Assembly: GCA_020740775.1 (NCBI GenBank)
Contig: JAHEWK010000001.1
Location: forward strand, 2,418,001-2,482,000
Direction of reading: 5' to 3'
Length of the DNA: 64,000 bases
DNA from: Ilyonectria destructans
Taxonomy: Eukaryota > Ascomycota > Sordariomycetes > Hypocreales > Nectriaceae
The position numbers were made by a program, and so were the translations under genes. The notes beneath the pieces are model-generated. The model did not search any database. It was not told where the DNA came from and worked only from the letters and a program-made list of their open reading frames with translations. Positions 25,565-37,150 of the stretch are shown piece after piece. Each line of letters starts with the position of its first letter. Position 1 is the first letter of the stretch.

Positions 25565-28500
25565 TTACGACTCGATCAACTCCATCTTGACACCCCTCTT
25601 GCCCGTCATCTCATCCTTCTCGTCATGGACTCTAACCTTGACCTTCTGGAATAACTCCACCTTGACCTCTCGGCTGCCCTTGGTTGTCAGAGTGTATGTC
25701 TCCGCATCGAAGTCAGCCTCGGGTTCGGTCTCCGCGAGATCTCTGAGGCGAATGAGACCCTCGATACCGAATCGTGGGACCAGGACCACGAAACCGTTGC
25801 TGAAGATCTTCATGACGAATGCCTCCTCCTCAGCCACCTTGCCCTTGAGGGCTTGGCCGACGTAGTACGCAATGCTGGCGCGGCCCGCCATCTGTGCGTT
25901 GCGGTGGCGAACGTTGATGTTCTTGCAGACAGCCTCCAGACGGCCGCGACTGCGGACGGTCGGGTGGACGGCTTCGTAGCCAATGGCAGCCGCGAGTTGA
26001 CGGTGAGCAAGAAGATCGGCATAACGACGGATGGGGGACGTAAAATGGGTGTAGATCTCAGAGGCGAGACCATAATGGCGGAACTCGGGGTATGCTTGGG
26101 TGCCCGAGCAGAAGTACTCGGCACTCATCATGCAACGGGTGGCCATGATACGAACCAGAGTGTTGAAGAACGGGTCCTTCTCGTCGACACACTGATCAAG
26201 AGAATCGGCAAGGGCCTTGCTCGAGTCGGTGCGCAGTTCTAGGCCGCGCTTGGTGCGTAGCTGGTTCGCGAGCTCGTCGAAGTTGGTCTTGGGAGGAGCG
26301 CCGTGACGACGGAGGATGGCGGTTTGCGGGAAGGCATCGTAGATCTTGGCAGCAACACTGACGTTGGCGAAAAGCATGAACTCTTCGACGAGAGAGTTGG
26401 TGTCCAGTAGCTGCTTAGTCTTGACATCGATGGGATCAGACGACTCATCAGATTCAGTCTGGACCTTGACTTCGGGGGACGAGAGGCTGAGAGCACCGGC
26501 ATCCATTCGCTTCTTCTTCAGCTTCTTGGACAGCGCAAGCAGCATGCGCATTCCATTGGTGAGGTCATCTTGCTGAGAGACGTCGTCGATTCGAAGCTGG
26601 GCTTGTTCGTAGCTGAACGCCTCGCGAGACTTGATAACTGATTTCGTGAAGCGTACGTTGACGATGTCGGCGTCTTCGTTCAGTTCCCAGAGCACGGAGA
26701 AGGCATAACGCTCCACATACGGCTTAAGGGAGCAGAGATCCGTTCCAAGAAGCGGCGGAAGCATGTCAATACGCTTGTCAACCAAGTAAACAGTGGTACC
26801 TCGGATGCTCGCCTCCGTATCCATGGAGTTGGCTGGCTTAACGAAGTTTGAGACGTCTGCAATGTGGACACCGACTTCGAAGTTTCCGTTCTCGAGCTTT
26901 CTCGCGTGGAGGGCGTCGTCAATATCCTGGCAGCCGACGGGGTCAATGCTGCAAATCAGGAGTTCTCTGAGATCCTCTCGGTCTCTCCAACCAGGATCCT
27001 CGGTGCTAGCAGGTACTACCCAGTCATGGCCCTCTTTCGGAAGACAATCGAGGACTGTCTTGGGGAACGGTCGATATTGAACATCCCATTCAAGGAGTAG
27101 AGCCTCCGTCTCGGCCGCCTTAGTCTCCAACTCTCCCAGAGATCGCACGAAATGTCCGATAGGGTGTCTCGAGTCCCGGTCCCACGCATCTATAGTCACC
27201 AAGAGACGCTTGCCGAGCAGCTCGGACACCTGCCTCGTGCGCAGGCGAATCTTGGGGATCTTCTTGTCCATAGGAATGAGAAAGACGTTGGCCTGCTTAC
27301 GGCCTTGGGAAGACGAGCTGGCAGAAGAAGGGTCGATATGGCCGACATACTGGCGCCAGTTGCGCTTGATGACGCCGACGACCTTGGCTGTGGGCTGTGG
27401 GCGGCTCTCAGAAGTGCTCTTCTGTGTCTTCTTTACCTGTTCCTGCAAAGCCTTCCGTTCCTTTTCTGACACAAAGTCCTGGCCTTCCTCAGCATCTGCA
27501 TTCTCATTTCTCGTGATTGCTTCCTCTTCGATGATCTTTGTCGACGGTTCCTTCCATTGATCTTCTGGGAGAACTTCAACAACCACAACATCGCCATCCA
27601 CGGCACGGTTGATGTTCTCGCGTCCCAGGATAAGCAGCGGCTTGGGGAATGCTGGAACCTTGATCGAGCCCTCGAGGTAGTTGTACGGGGACACGTTGAA
27701 GATGCCCTGGTGCATCAGACCAGCCTTTACTCCTGTCATCATCCTCGACAAGGTGAAATATTCGGGATAAAGTATCTGAACGGGTTTCTTGAAACCTCCT
27801 TGGCTCTGTGACTCTGCCACCATGTCGAGGAGCCTTTCACCATCTTCTAGTCCGCCAACGTATTCCTTGAGAGAAGATGCGTGGAGACCATCCGCCTTGG
27901 CTTTTCGGAGGTTGTCCTGATCGTCGCTGAGCATCACTACCGCAGGGATCTTCTTTGCTTTGGTCTGAGTCAGATGATCCCCATACCACTTCACAGCCAA
28001 TCGAACAGCCCGATCATTTCGGTCATTCACGGACTCGTTAGGTTCACGCCGAACGAAAGTTTCCAGTCGGAAGTCATTGAAAAAAACGTAAAATCTCTTG
28101 TCCTCGCTCTTGGTCAGACCAACCAACCGGTTGTAGAGAGGCAATGATCGGTTTCGCAGCTCCTCCAACACAGTTTGCAGAATGACGACATCATAGAAAC
28201 TTGAGCTCTGCTCAAAAAGATCCATCGCGTTCAATAAAGCGTTAGTGTCGGGGACCAGGTAATGGCCTTGTGGAAAACTTTTGGTGCCTGCTGGCTTGTC
28301 TGAGAGGACAAACGGCTGGACTGGAAATCCGTTAGCTGGGCGTGACAGAATAGACGAACTGGGGACTCACCTTCTTGGGCTGCGTTCCTCGGCGCATCCT
28401 GAAGACAGATTTTGCAGAGCTTGGAGGAGCACGGGATGTCGGTTCGGAGGTAGACTTCTCTCACAATTTTCTGGACCTTGCCGCTACGAGTTGAGCGGAC

Positions 28501-28566
28501 GTAGATCTTGCTTGAGATATTTGATGCCAGAGCATCTGCCTCGTGAGTTCTTTTCAAGCTTGTCAT
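25565..28566 (-). CDS. DIS3: Exosome 3'-5' exoribonuclease/endonuclease Dis3 (Rrp44)
   Basis: Two coding exons, 28566-28371 and 28320-25565, with a 50-bp intron (GTGAGT...TTCCAG), encode 983 residues, normal for Dis3. The N-terminal CR3 motif is clear (IPCSSKLCKIC, three cysteines). The PIN endonuclease domain follows with acidic residues at VPDTNAL (Asp90), LEELRNRS and SDDQDN. Then come cold-shock domains, the RNB exonuclease domain with GCQDIDDALH near residue 530 (metal-binding aspartates intact), and a C-terminal S1 domain. Presence of CR3 plus PIN distinguishes it from Dis3L2. It is the catalytic subunit of the nuclear and cytoplasmic RNA exosome, degrading and processing rRNA, mRNA and aberrant transcripts. 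The intron lies between the CR3 motif and PIN domain. A palindromic E-box-like site lies about 300 bp upstream. Confidence 0.95.
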
Positions 28567-28865
28567 GTTGGCTGGCTCTTCTCCCTCAACTCTTGATGGC
28601 GATCTGAGATGCAGATGTGAAGAGAATGTCGTTCAGCGCCTTGGCAGACGAATCAAAGTGGCTAGTGCGTTTCTTATCGATACAGGATCTTTCCGCCTGA
28701 ACATTACACCAACACTCGATCAACTGGGAAATGAAGGTCTTGGTTCGGATTGAACGGTGACTCTTCTCAAGCTGATTAATTTCTTTCCATTGCTTTGAAA
28801 TGGAGCTCGACTTTGGTCGTTCGGAACTATTTGGTTCTATGTCACATGATCTGGAGGCTATACGT

Positions 28866-28875
28866 ATCACGTGAT
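28866..28875. promoter_or_regulatory. Palindromic CACGTG (E-box/bHLH) site upstream of DIS3
   Basis: A perfect 10-bp palindrome, ATCACGTGAT, is located about 300 bp upstream of the DIS3 start codon. A related TCACATGA lies some 20 bp closer to the gene. CACGTG is the core bound by Cbf1- and other bHLH-type factors in fungi. Function is inferred from sequence only. Confidence 0.3.
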
Positions 28876-31800
28876 CACACCCAAGTCGCAGTTCCATCAA
28901 CGCCATGACTTCAGCCTCAACTTCTCCTCGTGATATGATGAGATGCTTGAACCGAACAATCTGAATGCAAAAGATAATTGCAAGGGTGAGAGAGAATTTG
29001 TAACGGACGACATGTGAGTAATTACTTTCTCACTTGCCTGGGACCTGCCACGTCGATCGTGGCCCCGATCCAACAGTTACAGTCTACAGATGGAGCCTTG
29101 ACAAGCTGACGATGAGACGTTATGCAAAACAATGATTCCAACTGGCCTGACCTTCTACTGCTATCCGATGGAAGATGCCAGCTGACATGACAGAAACATT
29201 TAGTGCTGACGAGTTCACGATCTGGTTAGTCGATCCGGGTTCTGTTGACCAGCATGAGCATTGAGAAACACGTTCTGGGGAACGCTCCTCTCCAAGTGGA
29301 GACGACAGCAAAGAAACAAAAGCGAGCCACGATTACGAACCTATGGTGACGCGTTCTCTGCCTCCTTATGGTGTGAGACCTCGGAACTGAGGGTCTCTGA
29401 GACCATGCTCAAAGTCTCATTGTGGCGGAGCGCATATCCGAAATCACCAAGCCGCCTTGCAACGCAAGCCGACCTCATCCGATTGTCTGGCCGTCCTCGT
29501 TTCGCGACGTCATAGATGTCACTGTTGCCGGATCCTTCTGGTACGCGACAAGATGCAAAGTGATGGACGCTTACTTCCCCGCCCTTTATGCCACCAACAC
29601 ATAGCGCAAGGACGAGAAATATCATTAACCATGACATATCTACCTCACCGGGTACCGCTCGATCCGGGAGTTTAGCTCTGGAAGGCGTCCAACAGTGTCT
29701 GGACGCTCCCGAATTTGAGCAAGTGCAATGTCTGTTTAGTCAACACGAGCTTGATGAGACATGAACTCATCAAGCTTGCATCCATTTAAGTGGTTATCAA
29801 TGGGCTGTGGCGAAACAACCTGCCCACCCGACGTTATGCCGCCAAGGATTTACTGGGCCATGTCTCAACTGTACGGCTCGTGCATTCTTGTGTGATACGG
29901 AGCTGGTGGAGGCTGAGAAACTTGCCTCTCCATCTTGGCGGTCTCATACTCCTCTTCAAGCGATGAATAGCATTCCTATCATGGCCAGCTCTACAGTTCG
30001 ATCCGGCAGCCTGAATTCCAGACAATGAGATGCGGTATACCTTGTCTCAGGCCTCCAAGGCTGTGACGCTGTAGGGAGGTTGGTTGAGCCTGCAAGACTG
30101 AGTTTCAGGAATAGCGCCCGCACCTTAGATGCAGAATAAGCCACCCTCCGCATCTGAGAGTGACATGGGCTAGATCTCTCGCAGCTACTCTATTGTCAGT
30201 TGCGACTGCATTTCGGCCGGCTGCTGGAGTTAAGCTAGAATGACCCGGGTTGTTCGGAGGCAACAGTCCAACAAACGTGCAGTGGGAAGGCTACTGGGGG
30301 TGTGAACTAGCCTGCCCATGTGCATGTTGGTGGTGGGCTCCTCTACCGGCCTCATGATGCATGCAAACACGGCGACCAATAGAGAGGTGGAAATACGCAC
30401 TTTCCGAGGCCACGAAGTGACCTCAGACAGGGAAGCCAAGTATACCCTCCCTCCAAACTCGTTCTTACAACCCGTGAGCCATTCACGGTGCGAGCCTTCA
30501 ATATCGACACCACCTCCTCGACTTCGCGTATGAGTGGAGAATGATGTCCCCCAACGCGAAACTGCAGGTGGTTATGACTTGCATTGTCCTCTTCGAAGTT
30601 GAACTTATGGTCACATGGCCGGCCTCTACAAAGAAACCCTGCCGAGGACCGTGGCTAAATGGGTGAAGCCACGCAGATGCCAACGGCCAGACTAGAAAGG
30701 CCCGCGAACTGGAAGGTTCTGAGTGGGACACTCGGAAGTCAGTGGACTTACAACAGATCTGTCTATGCCATCGAAAGACGTTGCTTTCATGTTGCACATG
30801 GACTATCGCTGCCTTTTTCAGCAGTGACTTGCCGAGAAGGTTTGGCCAGGATAGGACACGCCTCTTCGCACAATACTACCTCTTGATGAACAAGCCCATC
30901 GCTTCCGGCCAAGGCCGGTTTCCTGTATCGCAGCCGGGTCGGCCGAGAGTGGTCTACATGAACCTAGTAAACCATGGCTCGCTTGACACGCTCTCCAGAT
31001 TCATGGCTTCCTCCTGGGATTTCTATTGATTATAATTCTCGGCAGGCTCCCTCTTTCGGATGGCCTTTCATGCTAGGATCCAATATTAAAGGCCCGGTTT
31101 CAGCTGTGGCGGCGGAATTCATGTCACCGAGGGCCGGGATCCGGGCAAGGCCAATCACGGATGGGGCGATCTTGGCTGTGAGCTTAGTCCACCGTTGCAG
31201 TCGCGAATATCCCTGCAGCCTGGTTTGAAATCCAACGGAATGGCGGGATGTTGGACGTGTTGCAAGGCCCCGAAGCCAGCCGCGTGGAGTGAAGCCTGGA
31301 CCAACATTGGACCGTCGCTGATGGCGCTGAGGAGGAGAAGAAGGCCCTTCATGCAGCTGGTTTTCGCCTTGAATAGTTCGCTCATGGGCCGTGCGCTATT
31401 CAGAATGGGGTCTCCATGATGGTCTGGGCTTGGCATCACCTCCACACTTCCGAGGTCATAGTCGATGGGACGGCGTCGGCAATCGCAATGTCGAGATGTG
31501 TGTCTCCAAGGCCACAAGAGATCCGTGTTACCTTGTCAAACCCTCAAGGACCCGCTTGAAAATGGCGCGCACCAGTCGGCACCCAGTTAGCGCCTGGCGG
31601 CCAACGACAAGTTACAACAGAGTCGCTATGCAGGCGCTGGTGACAAGAGGCATGAGAGAGATTTACCCACGCTGGGCTGCGGCGTGGCCCCGTCGTTTGA
31701 GGGGCGGCTGTGGACCCGGGCCTGCAGCAGGCCGCATGTGTCTTGTTCTTGTCCTACCTAACTACAGCACTATCTGGACTCTGGCGTGGTGTTAGGTCTT

Positions 31801-34435
31801 CGTCCCAGCTGGCTACCAGTCCCGTCCGGGAATATGGTCATTGGTAATATCTCACACTGGCGTGGCTGCGGCCGGTGAACAGCGTTCTGGGGCCGGCGGT
31901 CGATCCATGTGATGGCGAGGGGGAGCGGCAGGACGCTGAATTGGGAAGTCCATGACGCCGGTTTGTCTACTAGACCCAGGATGTTTACGAAGTGACCCTC
32001 CCAAGAGCACGAAAACGCGGCGCGTCTGAGAAAGGCTCACGGGGTCGCGATTAGCGTGCGACATGCATTTGAAGACCCAAGAATTAGGGAAAATGCAGGA
32101 CATTCGACGGCGAGGAAAACGCGACTTGACGAGAGTTGGGCAGGCCAGCCTGAGAGTGACTGAGCGACTGACTGCAGTCTGACCTCATCCGTGGCCATAC
32201 AGTTGAGGAGGCCAAGCTAGCGAGGGGCTAGAGCTTGGGACCAATGTCGCCTCAGCGTGGCGTGAAGCAGACAAGGTGACTCGCTGCCACTGCATCCCCG
32301 CCCGTCGCGGTGGTATCTGTCTTCAGCAGGCATTGAAAGTGTCTCGGGCGGATGATGATGCCCCGGGGCTGGCGAGACACAGCGGGGGGGCCAGTTTCCT
32401 TGCTTTCACTGGGAGCGGCCGCCTCGTCGATGCGCGATAGCTACGACAAGAGTACTTTTATAGTACCGTATGCTGGATGTACAACATCTCACTCTCTGTA
32501 CGAAGCGGACTTGTTGCTCGCCGTGTTAGTGCTGAACTGGCGCGAGGGGCTCATGAGATACACCGCCGTCTACAAGTGACAGCGACGATATGTGGTAAAG
32601 GTCGGCAACAATGGAACACGTTCTGATGAGGGGCTCGGCTGGGGCTTTGGGCGCCATCTGAACATAGCGTCCAAGCAGCCAGCCCAGCCGTGCAAGGATC
32701 TGGAAACGAGGGCCGAGACAAGCCTGCGGCGCCAAGCAGACCCCAGACGATGCGAAGACGAGCAGCGCTGGGGCCGGCGTGATTGGTCCCGTTGCCCAGT
32801 CTGGGTAGGTGAAGCCTGGCCGGGCATCACAAGACTGCACACTGGGCTGGAGACGAAAGTGAGTCAGGCAGGGGTGCTACATCAGGATGATGCAACGCAA
32901 GCCCCGGTTTTCTGGAGCAGGTTCGATCTATTTTCAGCATGACCTGCCCGGAGAGGAGAGTCAAAAGGCAGTGAGGAAGAGTACGCAAGAGGTGAGGTTC
33001 CGGTGAGATGGCGGCGGGTTGCAAGCCGGCAAGCCGGACGACGCAGGACGACGCCGAGGTCAATCAACCGAACGAGAGAGCGATTTGATACTATGCCGAG
33101 GCGAAAACAACTTGGGGACTAGCAGTATTTATCGGCATCGACAAGGTTTCACGTGCCATGCCGGGCGACAGAGCGTCTTGGCTGAGACGGTGACAGGCCG
33201 TCAATCTCCTGCGCCGCCGACAACTAAATAGCTGGGTATTAGTATTCGGATCTACCTCGCCTATGGTAGTACGGATACATACATTAGATTACCTTGCCGC
33301 ACTCGAGTCGTGTAGTGTGTTGTAGCGGACGGGTGCGGAATCAAAAGGGAACCTGGCCCGTTGGAGGCGCCAGCCAGACACGCTGACAGGCCCGAACAGT
33401 CAAGGTTGGCTGACAATAAAGACGAACTCTTGTGGGGGGATTTATGGGCTGGAACGGTGACGAGACGAGCGCCAGCCAGAAGGCCAGAGGGCGGAATAAA
33501 ACGGTCAGGCTGGGGAGCGAGACATTTGGTGAGAGGAGGGGGCGGCTAACTGCATGCAGGCTAGCAGCGTGAGAAGAAGCAGCGTCGCGGAGTGCAGCGA
33601 GCGTCGATGGCTTTGGTTTGGACGATGGAACAAATGGAGACGGTGGCTTGATGGTTCGTGGGCGCAGATGATGTGAGTCGCTAAAAGGATCCATTTGAGT
33701 GGGTTGAGAGAGGTTCAGCATCGGTGCATCACGAGGGGAGGGGCGAGGCGATCAACGAACGGACAGGACGCAGGAGCCAACGACGTCTGGGCGCGGCGGG
33801 GGCTTGTTTCTCGCGTATCTCGTGTGGTGGACTAATAACTCCATGGGCCATGTGCGTTATAGGCAGTCAAGCGAAAGGGGGGGGAGGCCGCAGCTCGAGT
33901 TTGAGGGTGGAGGCGAAGGCGACGAGATGGAATCGCGATGCATGGCAGTGGCATGGGAATCCATGGCGAGCGCGGGGGGGAGACGCATGGCAAGCGTGGC
34001 TGATGACCAGTAACCAGGCGCATTCTCGCTGTAGTCTGGGATGTCTAGGCGGTCCGGGTGGACTGGTGTGGGTGTGTTTCTCTCGCATTCATATCTGGCG
34101 CTTGAGATTTGAGATTCCGGGAGACAAAATGTGCGCGCGGGAAGCTGTGCGTGTGCGGGGACGGGGGCGGACGGGTGGTGGTTGTGATGTGTGTGTGGTC
34201 TGGGGTTGGGGCGATCGCTCCCGCACCTCCCCCATCCCTCCCCCTCCATGTTCCCTATTGCAACGGGCTGATGGGCCTGATCTGTCCGTTTCTTTGGTGC
34301 TGGGTGTGAGAGGGCGCGTGAAGCAGGCCGGCGGCAGGGACCTGGGTCCGACGGGCGCAAGGCTATCAGCGAGGATCGTCGCCAGAGTCTTGCGCCTGCG
34401 ATTACATGCTGGGGTGTACTTGGACTTCGTACCGC

Positions 34436-34470
34436 CTGCTGCTTGCTCCCTGCTGCTTGCTCCCTGCTGC
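34436..34470. repeat. 14-bp tandem repeat (TGCTGCTTGCTCCC)
   Basis: Two and a half copies of a 14-bp unit in the gene desert; not part of any recognised gene. Confidence 0.7.
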
Positions 34471-37150
34471 ATGCGCCTGCGGCGAGGTGCACGACACGAC
34501 TCCTTCATGTGCCATTGCCCACGGACTTCCCTCCTGCCATGCTACCTCCCTCCCCGGGCCCTATCTCTGGAGATTCTGGAGGAGGCTCCCAATCGCAGAT
34601 TGGGATGGGCCAGCCCGCCCAGGATTCCCTCCGGCCCAGCCCAGGTAGCCCACCTAGACGATGCGCCGCGTTTAGTCGCATTGCTAGCCTTAGTGTCGGG
34701 CTTGTCAGCTAGTCGCATCGCATCGTGGGCGATGGCATCCACTGTATCCAACGTCAGTCTGCTTGGACGGAGCACACTGGCGTCGCGGTTTCTTAACGAG
34801 GAATCCGCCGGGAACCAGGGAAGCCCCGTCCACTTTTGCTCGCTTGCTACCGGCAAAGCATGGCCCAGCAGGACAGGGGGGGCATGGAGCCATGGAGCCA
34901 AGCATCATCTAAGTGGTAAAATGGCTCTCAGCCCAACTAGCCAAAGCCCTACCTGCTGCTAGGTATCTCCAGCATTGACGCCAGCGGAAGCACCGCCGTT
35001 AGTAGACTGATCCGGTCCTAACCACAGAGTCCAATAACAACGTCAGCCCATCCTATGCTGGTGTCAGAGATGGGACTCATGATTATGCCGAGTTGGAACT
35101 CTGGAGCCGCTGATGCCGTTCATCTCTTGTGCCAACTTTTCTTCATTGCGGCGACCGGCTGTGTTCCGACGTCTAAGACAAGCAAAGAGAAGCACGCTAT
35201 TGAGAGACAGAGATAAAGATATAGCGGCAAGGGGGATCGGCTGAGGTGTCCGCTGCAGGCGGTCTGGATCGCCGGCGGCTGAGGTGGAACTGGGGAGGCA
35301 TGCAATGTGCAAGACAACCAACCAAGCAGAGACAAGACAGGACCAAACGACACAGCCAACCGTCCACTTTCGTCGCTCCCTTTACCCCGGGCTCACCGTT
35401 GAGGGAAGTTTCCGGATGATTACGATGCCCTTGCACCTCGGGGTGCGGATTGTGACGAACAACTCATCTATCAAGTCCAAAGCCCTAACCGAGTAAGAAG
35501 CGCCACAAGCATCATAAAGTCATATGTCCGGTAAAGTGACAGTCATCGCACAAGTCGGGTATGCGGGGAGGGCGCATGTGCAGACGCAGCGTCGCACAGG
35601 ACCAGCAAAGCAACAAGCGCAGGGGGTGGTGCACAAGAGACCCGGGGGTGGTTTCTCTCTCGTAGATTTCCGGCATGGGCGGGCTTGTACATGACAATCT
35701 CTCCGTGACTCTCTTTTCCTAAGCGGGTGTTTGACACTTGCATGTCACTCACTCACTCTCTTCCCACGCTACGCGGTACAAAGTGCAGTCCAGTTAATTG
35801 CGACTGCATGTGGTTAGCATCACGACGCACAAGGACGCAAGGGATGACGGAAGGAGCACGGCGGCAGGCAGACAGGATCCCCCGTCAAAGGAATACAGCA
35901 CGGTGCAACAACCAGACCCGACATCGTGGATAGGATTCGACATGGAATGGTGTCCCAGATACGAGCCACCACCAACAAAGGGAGCCGGGGAGGGGAAAAG
36001 CAAGGAAGGGGCTTGACTCTCCGGTCCAAAACTTTTCGATGTCTAGGTGTGGTGAGACTTTTCTTGCCCCGAACAGTCTTGTAGATGGATCACGGATGTG
36101 CGTCGCGCATGGCATTGACATCCATATGCCCGACTCGTCTTGGGACGGCCATGGCAACTTACACGGGCGACCTACAATAGGAAGCGAGACAGAGACATGG
36201 CTTGGGTAGCGAGGCTAGCCACAAGAGTCCCAGCCGCGGGCAAAAACAGAAACTGGCGCTTCTGACGCACATGGACAAAGTGGCATCGATACCTTGTCGT
36301 CGCAGATGCTGATTTGCTGTGAGGCCTGGAGGCTGACATTGATGACACGGGATCCATGCTCGTCGTGCTCATCGTGCCCCCGGCGCTGATGCGAGCAAGA
36401 TGCTCTCGCCGGCCGGACCAACCAACCAACCAGGGCAAACACCGGACGAGGGCAATCAGCCTGCTTTGTCCTTATTCCCCGGCGCACGGTGTTTTGGGTT
36501 GGATTGATGGCATGCTTGCGATGCCTGGTTGCTTACTTGACGGAACTGGTTGATTGATTACGCCGGTGTATGTGCAGGTCTGCGGCGCAAGAGATTTACT
36601 GGCAGCAGCACTCGCTCGCTCACACCCGCAGACGGCCTGCATGGTAAGGCGTTGCAAAAGCCTACCGGCTTGGGGGCGGCAGATATACCCCCCCAAGGCC
36701 AAGCATTTGTCGTCCAGATTGAGCGCTGTGCCTTTGTTCGGAAACGACAGCGGGCAAAGCGAAGTTCCAAATGCTGCAGAACGCCTGTGCACACAAATCT
36801 GGACTGCTCTTTTTCTTTTTTTATCGGCGGGCTAACTGGCTGTCTGTATCCTAGACTGACTTCGTGCTATGTGCTTTATCCGGTGTCCGGGTATCTTTTT
36901 TCTGACTGTACTCCGTCGGTCCCGTATCGTCATGGTATCGGATCGTGTCTATCTCGTTCGGGTCGTCTCTCCCCAATGGCAGAGAAGGTCGTGAGAGATA
37001 ATGCTGCTGCTACTGCGTAGTAAGTCAACGCCGCCACCAAACTAGGGAACGGCGACTCCGCCTCGTTTTCGTGTCCGTCATATCATGCTTCACCTCCTCT
37101 TACCGTCCCTCTTCCCTCCTCACGTTTTGTTGGACAATGGACACGCTCAA

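Larger units (their letters stand above)
28567..37150. other. Gene desert between DIS3 and the Rsc7-type gene
   Basis: About 8.6 kb with no gene I can support. Composition is mixed rather than AT-rich. The longest frame (33724-34962, plus, 412 codons) has erratic composition, no domains and no codon bias. A 98-codon minus-strand frame at 29341-29637 starts with a signal-peptide-like segment and is listed as a finding. There are short repeats (14-bp units at 34436-34470). No reverse transcriptase, transposase or RNA gene was recognised. Confidence 0.5.

Noticed and set aside
33724..34962. 412-codon plus-strand frame
   Set aside because: Erratic composition, no recognisable domain, overlapping open frames on both strands in GC-rich DNA, and no splice or codon-bias support. 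Likely chance.
28900..37000. RIP-mutated transposon remnant
   Set aside because: The region is not AT-rich and no transposase or reverse transcriptase fragments were recognised.
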